From: Plesiocystis pacifica SIR-1
Lineage (GTDB): Bacteria > Myxococcota_A > Polyangia > Nannocystales > Nannocystaceae
Direction: 5' to 3'
Assembly: GCF_000170895.1 (NCBI RefSeq)
Contig: NZ_ABCS01000041.1
Coordinates: 1-64,000 of the forward strand
Length of the DNA stretch: 64,000 nucleotides
Position numbers and translations under genes: made by a program. How positions within the stretch are numbered: position 1 is the first letter of the stretch; every line of letters starts with the position of its first letter. Below are positions 1 to 12,200 of the stretch, piece by piece. A model generated the notes under the pieces. That model was not told the DNA's origin, did no database searches, and saw only the letters and a program-made list of their open reading frames with translations.

Positions 1-45
1 AGCGGGACCAGCCGGCCTGGCACCGCGCTTGCACAAACACGAAGC

Positions 46-1278
46 ATGCGCTCCTCCACGCCCGTCGAAGCTCCCCTCTGTCCGTGTGCGGTGGAGGTGC
101 GAGGCTGGGAGGACACCAAGCCCATCGACCGGCCCCTCGACGAGCCGAGCCCCAGACAGCTCGCGGCTCGGGTGGCGCGGGGCGAGGCGGTGACGCTCGC
201 CGGGCGCTACCGCGTCGAGGGGCTCCTCGCCCGCGGGGGCATGGCCTCGGTCTACGCCGCCCGCGACCTCGCGCTGGGGAGGCAGGTCGCCCTGAAGGTG
301 CTGGACGAGGGCCGGGTCAACTCCGCGAGCACGATCCGTCACTTCGTCCAGGAGGCCGAGCTGATGGCGGCGCTCGATCACGAGGGCATCGTCGAAGTCT
401 TCGGCGCCGGGACGACGGCCTCCGGGGTGATGTACGCGTGCATGGAGCTCCTGCGCGGCGAAGACCTGCGCCAGACCTTGCGCCGACGCGAGCGCCTGCC
501 TTGGCCGCGCGTGCGGGCCCTGATGCTCGACCTGTGCGAGGCCCTGGCCGCGGTGCACGAGGCGGGGGTCGTCCACCGGGACGTCAAGCCCTCGAACTGC
601 TTTCGGGTCGTCGAGGGCGAGGGCGAGTCGCTGCGCCTGATCGACTTCGGCATCGCCTGCGTCGACGCGGCGCCGGGCGCCGAGCAGCGGGCGGTCCTGG
701 GCACGCCGGAGTACATGTCTCCGGAGCAGGCCCGGGGCGAGGCCGCCGACCCGCGCAGCGACATCTACGCGGCGGGCGTGCTGATGGGCGAGCTGCTGAC
801 GGGGAGCTTGCCCTTTGACGAGCCGAGCCGGGTGGTCATGCTCACCGCCCAAGCCTACGACGAGCCACCTCGCCTCGCGGAGCTGGCGGGGCCGAGCCTG
901 GACTACCCCGCGCAGCTCGACGTCGTCTATGCCCGGGCCCTGGCCAAGGATCCGGCGCAGCGCTTTGCGAGCGCGAGGCAGCTGGCCGCGGCGCTGCGGG
1001 CGATCGACGCGGACGGGGGCGGCGTCGCGGCCTCGGGCCGGCACGCGCGCGGCGAGGCGGGCGGGCGGCCTGGCGAGACCCTCGAGGACGAGACCCTCGA
1101 CCTCGAGCCCGGCGCGACGTGGACGAGCATGGCGGGCCTGCCTCGGGCCGAGAGAGGTGAGCGCGGGCGAGCCTCGGCTGGCCCTGGCTGGATCCGGCTC
1201 ACGCTGGCGACCGCGGCCGGGTTGGCGTGGTCGGTGGCGGTCAGTGTGACCGTCACCGGCGCTCTGGGGCTGTGGTGA
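46..1278 (+). CDS. Membrane-anchored Ser/Thr protein kinase
   Basis: Hanks-type (PknB-like) protein kinase of 410 residues. The kinase domain starts at about residue 53 with GRYRVEGLLARGG (Gly-rich loop). The ATP-binding Lys is K84 in VALKVL, the catalytic loop is HRDVKPSN at 177-184, the Mg-binding DFG is at 200-202, and the activation-segment end GTPEYMSPEQ follows. After a Gly/Arg/Glu-rich linker (about 325-380) the last 29 residues form one hydrophobic segment, so the kinase domain should be cytoplasmic and tethered by its C-terminus. No extracellular sensor domain follows, so the input is unknown. It phosphorylates Ser/Thr on unknown partners. It converges on the next gene with 12 bases between stops. 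The ATG start is the first in frame after a lower-GC leader; the first 50 residues are low in recognisable structure and a later start cannot be excluded. Confidence 0.9.
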   Translation: MRSSTPVEAPLCPCAVEVRGWEDTKPIDRPLDEPSPRQLAARVARGEAVTLAGRYRVEGLLARGGMASVYAARDLALGRQVALKVLDEGRVNSASTIRHFVQEAELMAALDHEGIVEVFGAGTTASGVMYACMELLRGEDLRQTLRRRERLPWPRVRALMLDLCEALAAVHEAGVVHRDVKPSNCFRVVEGEGESLRLIDFGIACVDAAPGAEQRAVLGTPEYMSPEQARGEAADPRSDIYAAGVLMGELLTGSLPFDEPSRVVMLTAQAYDEPPRLAELAGPSLDYPAQLDVVYARALAKDPAQRFASARQLAAALRAIDADGGGVAASGRHARGEAGGRPGETLEDETLDLEPGATWTSMAGLPRAERGERGRASAGPGWIRLTLATAAGLAWSVAVSVTVTGALGLW

Positions 1279-1290
1279 GCTCGGGCGGTC

Positions 1291-2238
1291 TCACTCGAAG
1301 TAGAGCGGCGTGTCCATGCCGTCGGTGACCACGACGTAGACGATGGTGTCGGCGGCCGTCGCCGGATCGTCGTCGACGAGCTCGAGCCACGCGGCCTCGA
1401 CGAGCTCGGCGTGCATGTCCGCGTAGGCCATGATGACCAGGATCTGCTTGACCCACGCGTCCTCGGCCACGACGTTGGCCGAGCTGACCAGGATGTCCGC
1501 GAGCTTGTCGTTGACCAGGCCGACCGCCTGCGCGGCGGGGTAGGGATCCTCGGGGGGGAAGCCGACGGCTCGGGTCACGCTCACGCCGACCTTTTGCGCG
1601 AACAGCTCGACGAGGATGTCGGTCTTCTTGCTGTCCTCGGGGTCGTAGCCGATCTCTTCTTCGGTCTTGAGCAAGCTCGCCCCGGCGCAGCGCGAGAGCA
1701 GCTCGTAGGCGAAGGCCTCGCTGACCGTCGAGCTGCCGCCCGCGTTGGGCGTGGTCAGGATCGTCTGGGCGCCCTCGGTCAGCAGCGGGAGGTCCTCGGG
1801 GTCGTCGTAGGGATCGTCGCGGAAGTCGAGGTGGAGGGTGAAGAGCGAGGGCGTGGAGGCGTCGAGCTCGGCCTCGAGGGGGCTGCAGTCGCCGACGATG
1901 GCCCCGAAGCCCTCGTCGCCGGTGGTCGAGTCGGTGTCGGTGTCGGTGTCGGTCTCGGTCTCAGTCTCGGTCTCGGTCTCGGTCTCGGTGTCGGTGTCGG
2001 TGTCGGTCTCGGTCTCGGTGCCCGTGTCGCTGCTGGTCTCGGACGAGGTCTCGGACTCCGTGGTCGAGACCTCGTCGGCGCCTTCGCTGTCGGTCTCGGT
2101 GGTGTCCGTGCTGCTCTCGTCGGCGCCCTCGCTGCTCGACTCGCCGCCGTCGTCGCCACGGCAGCCGGCGCTCAGCAAGCTCAGGGCGAGGGCGAGGCTC
2201 GGCGCGAGGGACAGCCTCCAGTGCGGTCGACGCTTCAT
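1291..2238 (-). CDS. Secreted lipoprotein with long Thr/Glu/Asp repeat linker
   Basis: Predicted lipoprotein: charged N-terminus MKRRPHWR, hydrophobic core, lipobox LLSAGC. Behind the lipid-anchored Cys comes a linker of about 85 residues rich in S, T, E and D that ends in alternating TET/TDT units (DNA about 1925-2030, tandem GTCGGT/GTCTCG hexamers), then a globular domain of about 200 residues. The globular part contains FTLHLDFRDDPYDDPEDLP and a segment about an SVTRAVGFPPEDPYPAAQ region; I do not recognise the family. The linker probably spaces the domain away from the membrane. I prefer the ATG at 2238; an in-frame GTG three codons upstream (2247) is possible. A foldback repeat (2275-2366) lies just upstream, between this start and the end of the next minus-strand gene. 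Function unknown. Confidence 0.8.
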   Translation of the reverse strand: MKRRPHWRLSLAPSLALALSLLSAGCRGDDGGESSSEGADESSTDTTETDSEGADEVSTTESETSSETSSDTGTETETDTDTDTETETETETETETDTDTDTDSTTGDEGFGAIVGDCSPLEAELDASTPSLFTLHLDFRDDPYDDPEDLPLLTEGAQTILTTPNAGGSSTVSEAFAYELLSRCAGASLLKTEEEIGYDPEDSKKTDILVELFAQKVGVSVTRAVGFPPEDPYPAAQAVGLVNDKLADILVSSANVVAEDAWVKQILVIMAYADMHAELVEAAWLELVDDDPATAADTIVYVVVTDGMDTPLYFE

Positions 2239-2274
2239 GGCTCGCACGGTATCAGGATGTGGGGCCGATCTTGC

Positions 2275-2366
2275 CTAGCAGTCGCCCACCCCGGCCGCGC
2301 CGGGACCCATGATCCACGAAAGCATCGTCCATGGACTCAGCTGGCGTTGAACCCGTGGGCGGCTGC
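2275..2366 (+). repeat. Dispersed foldback element, copy A
   Basis: About 92 bases that recur almost exactly, in inverted orientation, at 25999-26093. Only about three substitutions are visible over the alignable length. This copy starts CTAGCAGTCGCCCACC and ends GTGGGCGGCTGC, and lacks the final TAG seen in copy B. Inside it TCAGC-TGGC-GTTGA can form a short hairpin; copy B has GCTGA in the right arm, so the pairing is kept with a G-U wobble here. It is intergenic, between a lipoprotein start (2238) and the stop of the next gene (2435). It could be a small non-autonomous mobile element or a structured RNA. Confidence 0.75.
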
Positions 2367-2434
2367 CTTTCTCGGTATCGACGTGTGCGTGATGCCGTCG
2401 AGCTCGGGAGGAGCACAGCGTGTAGAGGAATGAG

Positions 2435-5163
<2,729 letters not shown>

Positions 5164-5261
5164 TGGGAGCGTACACGATGCGGGTGCGGCTGAGATCGGG
5201 CCTGAGAGGAGCGCCGACCCGACCGCTAGTTATGTTAGTTTGAAGTGCGAGGGGTCCGCTA

Positions 5262-6179
5262 ATGCAGTCCAAAACATGCAGTTTCGCCCGCGTTTCTCAC
5301 CTTGGCCGTCGCGTTGGATCGTTTTGCCGCCATGGGGCTCTGGTCGTGATCGCCCTGGCGAGCGTCGCGTTGCTCGCTTGCGGGGATTCGGCGAAGGAAG
5401 GGGATGACGAGGTCGGGGAGACCGCCGCGCCCGAGACGGACAGCGAGACGGAGACCGAGGGGACGACGGAGACCCAAGGCACCGAGGCGACCGAGACGAC
5501 GACCGAGGGCAGCGAGACCACCGGAGCGCCGGCGCCCTGCGACATGTTCGCGCAGGACTGCCCCGAGGGGCAAAAGTGCGTGACCTACTGGGACGGCGGC
5601 TGGCAGCCGCCGATCTGCGTGGACGTGGTCGGCGACACGCCCTACGGCGAGCCCTGCACCCACGACGGTGTCAACGCCCCCCAGGACACCTGCGACGCCG
5701 ACAGCTGGTGCTTCGGCTTCATGCGAATCGAGGGCGAAGACGTCGGGACCTGCACGCCCTTTTGCCTCGGCGACGCCGAGATGGCCGAGTGCCCCGAGGG
5801 CTACGCGTGCCAGATCTCGGCCGAGGGACCGGCGGTGTGTATCGACACCTGCGATCCGCTGCTTCAAAACTGCCCGCCGCTCGAGGCCTGCTACTGGACC
5901 AACACCCAATTTGCCTGCCTCCCGGGCGGGGGCGTGCCGTTGAACAACGTGCCCTGCATGTTCACCAACGACTGCATGGGGGGCTCGCTGTGCCTGACGG
6001 GCGAGCTGTTCAACCTGTGCGAGGGCGCGAACTGCTGCGCCGAGTATTGCAGCATCGCGGGCGGCGACGGGCCGTGCACGGAGGAGGAGGACGCCCACGT
6101 GTGCGTGCCCTTCTTCGAGGAGGGGCGCGCCCCCGAGGGCTGGGAGGACGTCGGCGTGTGCATCCTGCCTCAACCCTGA
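5262..6179 (+). CDS. Cys-rich secreted lipoprotein, tandem paralogue 1
   Basis: 305-residue predicted lipoprotein: signal with hydrophobic core LVVIALASVALL and lipobox LLAC, then a Glu/Thr linker (about residues 48-88), then a Cys-rich domain starting PCDMFAQDCPEGQKC. More than 25 Cys are spread over the mature domain in short units of the type CPEGYAC and CDPLLQNCPPLEAC-YW, so it should be disulfide-stabilised outside the cytoplasm. No catalytic motif is seen. It is closely similar across its whole length to the next gene, clearly a tandem duplication. A weak GAGGGG site precedes the ATG. It is divergent from thiC. Function unknown; surface or adhesive roles are only a guess. Confidence 0.85.
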   Translation: MQSKTCSFARVSHLGRRVGSFCRHGALVVIALASVALLACGDSAKEGDDEVGETAAPETDSETETEGTTETQGTEATETTTEGSETTGAPAPCDMFAQDCPEGQKCVTYWDGGWQPPICVDVVGDTPYGEPCTHDGVNAPQDTCDADSWCFGFMRIEGEDVGTCTPFCLGDAEMAECPEGYACQISAEGPAVCIDTCDPLLQNCPPLEACYWTNTQFACLPGGGVPLNNVPCMFTNDCMGGSLCLTGELFNLCEGANCCAEYCSIAGGDGPCTEEEDAHVCVPFFEEGRAPEGWEDVGVCILPQP

Positions 6180-6197
6180 ATGTCTGAAGGAGTCACG

Positions 6198-7061
6198 ATG
6201 ATGCGAGTTGCGATGGGTTCACGAACGGCGCCTTGGCTGATGGCGCTCGCGCTGGTGTCCGCTTGCGGAGGCTCGGGCGCGCAGGACGACGAGGCGGGCG
6301 CGACGACGACGCCCGAGGGGGAGGGCGAGGCGGACGCGCAGTCGGACGACGCCGACACCGACGACGCCGACGACACCGACACGATCGTGCCCGAGGCGGA
6401 CGAGCCCCCGGAGCCCTGCGACATGTTCGCGCAGGACTGCCCCGAGGGAGACAAATGCGTCCCCGAGATCGTCGGCGGCCAGCTGCAGCAGGCCGTGTGC
6501 ACCACCGTGGTCGGGGACACGCCCTACGGCGAGCCCTGCTCCCTCGTCGAGGGCGGCCAGGGCTACGACACCTGCGATGACGCGAGCTGGTGCTTCAACC
6601 TGATCGAGGTCGAGGGCGAGCTCGTCGGGACGTGCACGCCCTTTTGCACGGGCAACGCCGAGGACGCGGACTGCCCCGAGGGCTACGCCTGCCAGCTCTC
6701 GGCCGAGGGCCCGCCGGTGTGCGTCGACATCTGCGACCCGCTGGTCCAGGACTGCCCCGGGAACCAGGCCTGCTACTGGACCAACAGCCACTTCGCCTGC
6801 GTGCCGACCACCGCGAAGCTCGAGACCGGGCAGCCCTGCGGCTTCATCAACGACTGCGATGAGGGGAGCATGTGCCTGAGCGCGGAGGTGCTCAACGGCT
6901 GCAGCGAGGCGTCGTGCTGCGGGGACTACTGCAGCCTCGCGGGGGGCGACGGGCCGTGCCAGGCCATCGACCCGGCCTACGTGTGCGAGCCCTTCTTCGA
7001 GGAAGGCATGGCCCCCGAGGAGTGGGCGGACGTCGGCGTGTGCGTCCTGCCGCAGTCCTGA
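6198..7061 (+). CDS. Cys-rich secreted lipoprotein, tandem paralogue 2
   Basis: 287-residue paralogue of the preceding gene, 18 bases downstream. I chose the ATG at 6198 because AAGGAG sits five bases before it; the frame is open back to 6180. The signal has lipobox LVSAC. The linker here is Asp/Glu-rich (DDADTDDADDTDT) where paralogue 1 has Thr/Glu, while the Cys-rich domains stay collinear: PCDMFAQDCPEGDKC, GDTPYGEPC, CPEGYACQLSAEGPPVC, QACYWTNSHFAC, SCCGDYCSLAGGDGPC. So the domain is conserved while the linker has diverged freely. Probably one transcript with paralogue 1. Convergent with the glycosyltransferase gene six bases downstream. Confidence 0.85.
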   Translation: MMRVAMGSRTAPWLMALALVSACGGSGAQDDEAGATTTPEGEGEADAQSDDADTDDADDTDTIVPEADEPPEPCDMFAQDCPEGDKCVPEIVGGQLQQAVCTTVVGDTPYGEPCSLVEGGQGYDTCDDASWCFNLIEVEGELVGTCTPFCTGNAEDADCPEGYACQLSAEGPPVCVDICDPLVQDCPGNQACYWTNSHFACVPTTAKLETGQPCGFINDCDEGSMCLSAEVLNGCSEASCCGDYCSLAGGDGPCQAIDPAYVCEPFFEEGMAPEEWADVGVCVLPQS

Positions 7062-7067
7062 CGCGGC

Positions 7068-8297
7068 CTACTTCTTCAGCGCGTGCAGCCGGCCTTCGCG
7101 ATCGACGCGCAGGAGGTGGCCGCGCCAGTCGATGGTTCGGCTCGAGAGCGCGCGGACCCAGGCCAGGGCGAGGACCAGGTCGGACAAGAAGGCGTCGCGG
7201 ATCCACGCGAGCGCGCCCGCGAGGCCCTCGCCGCGGCCGGACCACCGGCGCGCGCTGATCGTGATCAAGGCCCGGGCGAACACGGCCAGGGCGACGGCGA
7301 GGCCGGCGAGCGTGGGCTGGGCGAGGGCGCCGACGGCCGCGAGGGCGAGGATCAGCGGGGTCGCAAAGAACAGCAGGGGGTAGGTGGCCAGCAAGAGCGG
7401 ACGCTGGCCGCGGACGACGAGCATCCACCGGGCGAAGCGGCCGACGACGGCGCGAAAGGGCGGGTCGCCGCCGCGAGCCCGGGCGAGCACGGGGGCGACG
7501 GCGATCGACCAGCCCGCGGCGCGCAGGCGCCGGGCCATCTCGAAGTCCTCGCCGAGGTAGTCGGTGAGCTCGTCGAAGTCGCCGACCGCGTCGAGGGCCT
7601 CGCGGCGGACCGCCCACAGCTTGCCCACGAGGCCGCCCGGGTCGATGCCGCACAGCAGGGGGAAGGCCGCCAAGGAGCCGCCGAGGACGGCCTCGGACGC
7701 GCGCGGGCCCACGCCGGCCTGGGTCCGCCGCTCGGACCAGGGGGCCCAGCTCGCGCCGACTCGCCCGTCGCCGCGTCGCGGCCCGAGCAGCGGCGCGATC
7801 AGGCCGTCGAGGTCGTAGCCGCGCAGGTCGACGTTGCTGTCGACGTTGATCAGCACCTCGGCCTCGCGCCCCTGCTCCGAGGCCATGATCGCCGCGAGCA
7901 TGCTGGCCTTGCGGTTCGGCCCGGTCTGCGGCGGGATGAAGGTGTGGGCGTCCACGCCCATGGCGCGAAGCTTGGGGATGGCCTCGAGGATCACCGGCCG
8001 CGCGAGGTCGGCGGGGTCGTCGACGGTCATGACCACCCGCCACTGGGTCCGGCTGTCGACCTCGGCGACCGAGAGCAGGTTGGCGAGGAGATCGTGATCG
8101 ACGCCCGCGCAGGGCCGCATGATCAGCACGCGGAGCTCGGTCAGGTGCGCGTCGTGCTCGGTCGCGGGGGCAGCCCGGGCGCTGGCGAAGCGCCGCTGGA
8201 GCTGCCAGCGACGCCAGACCGCGCCGACCGCCAACCACGCGAGGAAGCCCGCCCAGCCCAGGGCCCCGTAGGCAGCGGCGGTGGTGAGGCCCGGCAC
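7068..8297 (-). CDS. Family 21-like (ceramide glucosyltransferase/HpnI-type) glycosyltransferase
   Basis: 409-residue membrane glycosyltransferase of the GT2/GT21 type that moves a sugar from a nucleotide sugar to a lipid acceptor at the cytoplasmic face. An N-terminal helix (about residues 4-26) is followed by the catalytic domain. Visible signatures are VMTVDDPAD, PNRKASMLAAIM, VNVDSNVDL-like D1/D2 region (INVDSNVDLRGYD), LGEDFEMARRL (D3) and the RFARW form of the (Q/R)XXRW motif. Two to three C-terminal helices follow (about 305-365). I start at the GTG (8297) because no ATG lies between it and the first domain residues; the open frame further upstream is a shadow of the divergent FHA gene. 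Candidate products are glycosylceramide- or hopanoid-type glycolipids; the acceptor cannot be told from sequence. Confidence 0.85.
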   Translation of the reverse strand: MPGLTTAAAYGALGWAGFLAWLAVGAVWRRWQLQRRFASARAAPATEHDAHLTELRVLIMRPCAGVDHDLLANLLSVAEVDSRTQWRVVMTVDDPADLARPVILEAIPKLRAMGVDAHTFIPPQTGPNRKASMLAAIMASEQGREAEVLINVDSNVDLRGYDLDGLIAPLLGPRRGDGRVGASWAPWSERRTQAGVGPRASEAVLGGSLAAFPLLCGIDPGGLVGKLWAVRREALDAVGDFDELTDYLGEDFEMARRLRAAGWSIAVAPVLARARGGDPPFRAVVGRFARWMLVVRGQRPLLLATYPLLFFATPLILALAAVGALAQPTLAGLAVALAVFARALITISARRWSGRGEGLAGALAWIRDAFLSDLVLALAWVRALSSRTIDWRGHLLRVDREGRLHALKK

Positions 8298-8399
8298 GGG
8301 CGGGTCATAACCCGCAGACGGGGCCCTGACCACCCGAGCGGACCTGCGAACGTGAGGATGCCGCTCTCCAGGCCCAGGCTGGCTTGATAGCATCGCGCC

Positions 8400-9206
8400 G
8401 TGTCTGAGACGGAGTCCGAGCGGGTGCCCTGCATCGAGGTCACCCAAGGGCGGAGCGAGGGGCAGGTCTACGTCCTGGTCAGCCGGAGCACGGTCGTCGG
8501 GCGCATGCCCGGCGCGCCGATCCACATCGACGACCCCGGCGTGTCGCGGCGCCACGTCAAGCTCAACCTGCGCGAGGACGGCAGCGTCGAGGCCCAGGAC
8601 ATGCGCTCGACCAACGGGCTGATCGTCAACGGGGCCCGGGTCGAGCGCATCGTCCTCGACGAGGGCGACGAGATCAGCCTCGGCCCCGACGCCTGCTTGC
8701 GCCTGAGCTTCCGCGACCCCACGGAGCTCGGCGACGCCTCGCCCGCGCGCTCGGGCCTGTACCCGGTGCCCAGCCAGGACTCCGTCGCCTCCGTCGCGGG
8801 CCGCCGCGCCGCGCAGTCGGGGCCCATGCCCGCCGCGTCGAGCCCCGCGCCCGCGTCGAGCTCTGCGTCCGAACCCAAGACCCCCGCGCCGGAGGCTTCG
8901 CTCTCGAACCCCAAGCACGGCAAGCGCGACGAGAACACCGGCGCCATCCCCCGGGCCGAGCTCCTCGCCCGCGCCCGCGCCAAGGCGGCGCACAAGGACG
9001 CCCAGCCCCTGAGCCCGCGGCAGCTCGAGGTCAGCCAGCTCGTCGCCAACGGCATGACCAACGCGGCCATCGCAGAGGCGCTGGGGATCAGCCCGCGGAC
9101 GGTGACGAGCCACCTGGATCATATCTACGGGCGCCTGGGGATCGGCTCGCGGGCGGCGTTGACCCGGTGGATCGTCGAGCGCGGGCTGACGCGGCCCGAG
9201 GATTGA
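8400..9206 (+). CDS. FHA domain-LuxR helix-turn-helix fusion regulator
   Basis: 268-residue cytoplasmic regulator. The N-terminal FHA domain (about 25-100) has GRMPGAPIHIDDPGVSRRH and RSTNGLIVNG, the loops that bind phosphothreonine. A Ser/Pro/Ala linker of about 100 residues leads to a C-terminal LuxR/GerE DNA-binding domain (about 205-265): LSPRQLEVSQLVANG, TNAAIAEALGISPRTVTSHL. There is no receiver domain, so DNA binding is likely governed by a Thr-phosphorylated partner or by the protein's own phosphorylation, fitting a genome rich in Ser/Thr kinases. The start is GTG. Divergent from the glycosyltransferase, and its stop is 10 bases from the convergent helicase gene. Target genes unknown. 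Confidence 0.9.
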   Translation: MSETESERVPCIEVTQGRSEGQVYVLVSRSTVVGRMPGAPIHIDDPGVSRRHVKLNLREDGSVEAQDMRSTNGLIVNGARVERIVLDEGDEISLGPDACLRLSFRDPTELGDASPARSGLYPVPSQDSVASVAGRRAAQSGPMPAASSPAPASSSASEPKTPAPEASLSNPKHGKRDENTGAIPRAELLARARAKAAHKDAQPLSPRQLEVSQLVANGMTNAAIAEALGISPRTVTSHLDHIYGRLGIGSRAALTRWIVERGLTRPED

Positions 9207-9216
9207 GCGCTGGCGC

Positions 9217-12200
9217 TCAGGCGTCGAGTCCAAACACTCGAACGAGCTGCTCGAGAGCGGCCTCGACCCAGCCTGGCTCGATTGGATCGGCAGGCACGAT
9301 TGTCCAGCCGGCTTCCCTCAGAACGTCATGCTCGGGGGCCTTTGTGCCCACGATGAGCGTGACCTTTCGTTCGCTCCAGAGCAGTTCCCCCCTCGTCTCC
9401 GCCCCGGCTTGGCCGGGAGGCCGCACGCGAGGTCGAGGCAGACCCTTGTCCACCAAGCTCTCAATTCCGACACCGAGCTCTGGCTGGAGTTCGGCGAGTT
9501 GCTCGCGGAAGGTCGGCTGGTCGAGCTCGGGGAAGGGCCCAACCAGCACCGCCCGGCACTCTTCGCAGCTCGGCACGATGTCGAGGACAGCCTTGCTGTA
9601 GTGCTCGAGCTGGGCTTGGTAGTTGCGCCACCCCGGCGAGTCTCTCGGCGGGAGGTCGCTCTTCCAGTCGACCACATACCAAAGTCTTCGACTTTCGTCC
9701 GTCGGAAACGCGAGATCGATCCTGCCCGAGACGACGCGTTCATGTTCGTCATCCCGGTACGCGAAGGGCACTTCAACCCAGTGTTCGGGGGCGGAGCGTG
9801 CAATGTCGAGGGTCGGATCGTCGAGCATGCGCAAGAGGATTCCCCTGCAAAGTTGAGTTCGCTCGGGCCCAACGCCGAGGCTGCGTGCGAGCCCAGGTAA
9901 GAGTGCTTCGGCTCGCTCTGTCTGCGCCTCCTTGCTTCCCGAAAAATCGAGCTTCTCCATGACCGCATGGACGAGGTTGCCGCCCAGGATCCCAACCGAT
10001 GAGCTCGGACCCGAGACCCGCTCGCGGGAAGCGAGCTCATGGACGCTCTTCCAGGAGGTGCTCGCCTCTTTGCTCTGAGTGATGGTGTCTCGAATCAGCC
10101 GAGACCACTGCTCGGTAGGGTCAGGCTCTGGAGGCTCGTCTGGCGGATCCTCGAGCCAGGTGTCGACATCGGGGTCGAGATCAGCGAACGTACCGTCGCG
10201 CCATTGCGGTGGGGGGAGGAGCGCAGGGTTCATCGCAGCCGTGAACGGGAGCCCGTTCGCCAAGTGCTCGCGGATGAGCTTGTTCTGTTCACGGTCGACG
10301 ATGACGAGCTGATCGCGGGCGCGCGTAGCTGCGACATACATCCACCTGCGCCGCTCCTCTGTGTTGGCGAGCTTCTCTTCAGTCTCGTACCGCTCCCAGT
10401 CCACCAGCCGCAGCGCCCCGAGCTTGACTGCGACCTTGCGCTCCCGGCGGTTGACGGCGGCCTGTACCCCCTCAGACCGACGGCGGGCGAAACACAGCAT
10501 GACGACGGGCGCCTCCAGGCCCTTGGCTTTGAAGTAAGAGGTAATGCGAACGGCCTCCTCGCCAACGTCGACGCGCGAAAGGTCCTGCTCCTTGTCGAGG
10601 GCTCCGAGCATCCGCAAGACCTCGGCGGGAGAGCGAGCGGTGAGCTCAAATTGTCGTATGAGCCCACGCAGCTTGTCGAGGTTGGCGAGCTTGGCCTCGC
10701 CATCGCGCAGCAGGGCCCAGACCGCTGCGGCGCGGCTGCGGTCGAGGAGCTCGTCGAGGAGCGCGACCCAGCTGTCTCGACCTCGACGTCGGGCGAGGCT
10801 ACGCAAGAGCGAGAAGGCGTCGGCGACTGGGCCCGGTGGGGGGTCTGGGACGCTGTAGCGCCACGCTCCGTCAGCGGCGCGGTGTTTGGCGAGATCTTCC
10901 CAGGTCAGGCCAAAGAGCCCGCGGAGCACGAACACGGCGCTCTGCTCATCGCCAGCCTCGTTGAGGCACTCGAGGGCCGCGGTCGCCAGCCGGATCTCAT
11001 CACGTTCGAAGAACGAGCCTCCCCCCTCGACTACGGCAGGGATACCCGCGCGGGTGAGCGCGTCTTGGAGGGCGTCTGCTCTCGCCCATGATGGCAATAG
11101 CAACATGACGTCTGACCACACGAGCGCTCGCGGCTGCTGCGTGGTCTTGTCGACGACTTCACCGCAGCGTCGAAGCTCGAGGAGGTAGCGGACGATGGCG
11201 CCGAGTTCGTCGAGATCGGTGGCCGTGGGCGGCAGGGGTAGACGCACGACCGGCATCAAGCGCCCCTGTTGTCGATGTGGACGCTGGCGTTGATAGCCTG
11301 GCAGGTGGCCAAAGGTGGTGTTGACCCACTCGACGAGGTACGGGACGGATCGGAAGTTCTCTGTGAGGGCGAGCTTCTCACCGTCGCGCATGAGCAGGGA
11401 CTCGAGCTGCCGCCAGGTGGTCTGATCGGCGCGACGAAAGCGGTAGATGGACTGCTGAGCGTCACCGACCGCGAACAGGCGACCCCGGCGGGGTGGATGG
11501 GCGTCCCATTCGCCGTCCGCGTCAGGCTCCCGGGTTAGCAGCGCAGCGACCTCGGCCTGGATCGGATCGGTGTCTTGAACCTCGTCGATGAGCACCGCAT
11601 CAAAGCGCTCGGCGAGGCGGGCCCGAGCGTTCGGACGCTCGCGTAGGAGCCACGCCGCTCGGAACAAGAGATCGTCGTAGTCGGCGACAGCAGCCCGACG
11701 CTTGGCGAGATCAATCTGAGGTAAGAAGTACTTTGCCAGGTCGCGGACGACCAGGCCATGGAGCTTCTCGAGTTCGTGAGCCCGCCAGCTGCGGAATTGT
11801 TGAACGACTCCAGCGAATAGCTGCTTTCCGCCGCCTTGCCAGTCGGCCATGCGCCCGTGGCGAAGGTTGCCGCTCACTCCCTCGCCGCTCGCCAACACTC
11901 GGACGACGGCCTCGGCAGGGGAGCGCTCGCGGGCATCTTGGAGAACGACGAGGAGCCCGTGAGTCGCCAGATATAGCTTGTCGTGGTCTTTGTTGGTGCA
12001 GGCTAAGGCCGCGACGAATAGGCGCTTGCCCAGCTCCTCGACCTTGGCGAAGGAGGCCGCGGGGTCGAAGGGGTAGACCGTGTGCACGGGTTGGAGGTCG
12101 CGATAGCTGAGGAGGCGTCTCGCTGTTTCGCGCAGGGTCCATGGACTGATGAGCTGATAAATGACCAGGCTCGCCTCGGGGTGACGGAGGCGGAAGCCCT

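Noticed and set aside
5170-5230. Plus-strand GGGTGCGGCTGAGAT, reminiscent of the 5' half of a TPP riboswitch
   Set aside because: The essential second half (GAACCTGAT-like) does not follow, and the complete aptamer lies on the other strand next to thiC. Probably chance.
8298-9233. Upstream extension of the glycosyltransferase frame to 9233
   Set aside because: It overlaps the whole divergent FHA-LuxR gene in antisense and shows no domain; the GTG at 8297 fits the first membrane helix.
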